From NCBI GenBank assembly GCA_022560025.1, contig JAFISE010000147.1, positions 1 to 64,000 of the forward strand: a stretch of 64,000 nt of DNA, read 5' to 3'. The stretch comes from Stagonosporopsis chrysanthemi (lineage: Eukaryota > Ascomycota > Dothideomycetes > Pleosporales > Didymellaceae). Shown here in pieces: positions 63,925 through 64,000 of the stretch (positions are counted from its first letter, which is position 1; each line of letters opens with the position of its first letter). The translations under genes were made by a program, and so were the position numbers. The notes below the pieces were generated by a model. The model did not search any database. It saw only the letters and a program-made list of their open reading frames with translations, and had not been told where the DNA came from.

Positions 63925-64000
63925 TCTTAGGGTTAGTTGGGGTCCTTAGGATTGGAGTTAGTTAAGATAAGAGTCAGTTAGGGTTAGGGCTCTAAGGTTA
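63925..64000 (+). repeat. Telomere-like degenerate TTAGGG units at the window end
   Basis: CTTAGGGTTAGTTGGGG at about 63930 and CAGTTAGGGTTAGGGCTC at about 63972-63989 contain TTAGGG units, the Pezizomycotina telomere repeat, among related GTTAG/TTAGG motifs (GGAGTTAGTTAAG). There are too few perfect repeats for a telomere. It could be the edge of a subtelomeric or interstitial degenerate array that continues past the window. Confidence 0.45.

Noticed and set aside
1..64000. tRNA, rRNA or CRISPR features
   Set aside because: No T-arm consensus with a foldable cloverleaf, no rRNA-like sequence and no regularly spaced short repeats were found on reading both strands.

Overview
The window comes from a filamentous ascomycete (Pezizomycotina; Dothideomycetes-like by general impression, not proven). 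Genes have one to four short introns (about 48-101 bp) with GTANGT-type donors, CTNAC branch points and CAG/TAG acceptors. Two very AT-rich blocks are saturated with TpA, and in them Gln and Trp codons of transposon genes have become TAA/TAG. That is the footprint of repeat-induced point mutation (RIP). The genome here is bipartite: mutated transposon islands alternate sharply with gene-dense DNA.

Region 1 (1-10240) is a RIP-mutated island. It holds pieces of one Ty3/gypsy family in both orientations, a 656-bp miniature LTR element (TRIM-like, 154-bp LTRs, perfect ATTTA target duplication), and at its right edge the terminal inverted repeat of a pogo/Fot1-like DNA transposon next to a TA dinucleotide. 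Region 2 (10241-15324) is a small gene island with a hemerythrin-like protein and two lineage-type hypothetical proteins. Region 3 (15325-29776) is a second island, bounded by inverted pogo-type termini and TA on both sides. From the left it contains the 5' part of a pogo transposase gene, a truncated gypsy carrying a nested TRIM, a pogo transposase C-terminal remnant, a third TRIM, and a complete 7.2-kb gypsy element (278-bp LTRs) on the minus strand. RT, RNase H, integrase and a CCHC knuckle can be read through its stop codons. All three gypsy 3' regions also carry an antisense coding frame.

Region 4 (29777-63900) is gene-dense. In order: U-box cyclophilin (CYP8), GPI-type secreted protein, alpha/beta hydrolase, arrestin-like protein, secreted type-B carboxylesterase, class I glutamine amidotransferase-like protein, siderophore-type MFS transporter, coiled-coil hypothetical protein, mitoribosomal mL38 and uL4m sharing a 164-bp divergent promoter, mitochondrial IF3, ATG16, COP9 signalosome subunit 5, mitochondrial glutamyl-tRNA synthetase, type I Hsp40 with a C-terminal CaaX box, a hypothetical protein, a small secreted cysteine-rich protein and a coiled-coil/polyQ/CCCH zinc-finger protein. 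Four genes within about 9 kb serve mitochondrial translation. The last 80 bases contain telomere-like TTAGGG units.

No tRNA, rRNA, CRISPR array or convincing secondary-metabolite cluster was seen. Exon coordinates were worked out by hand from splice consensus and reading-frame continuity. Domain calls are from recognition, without database searches.
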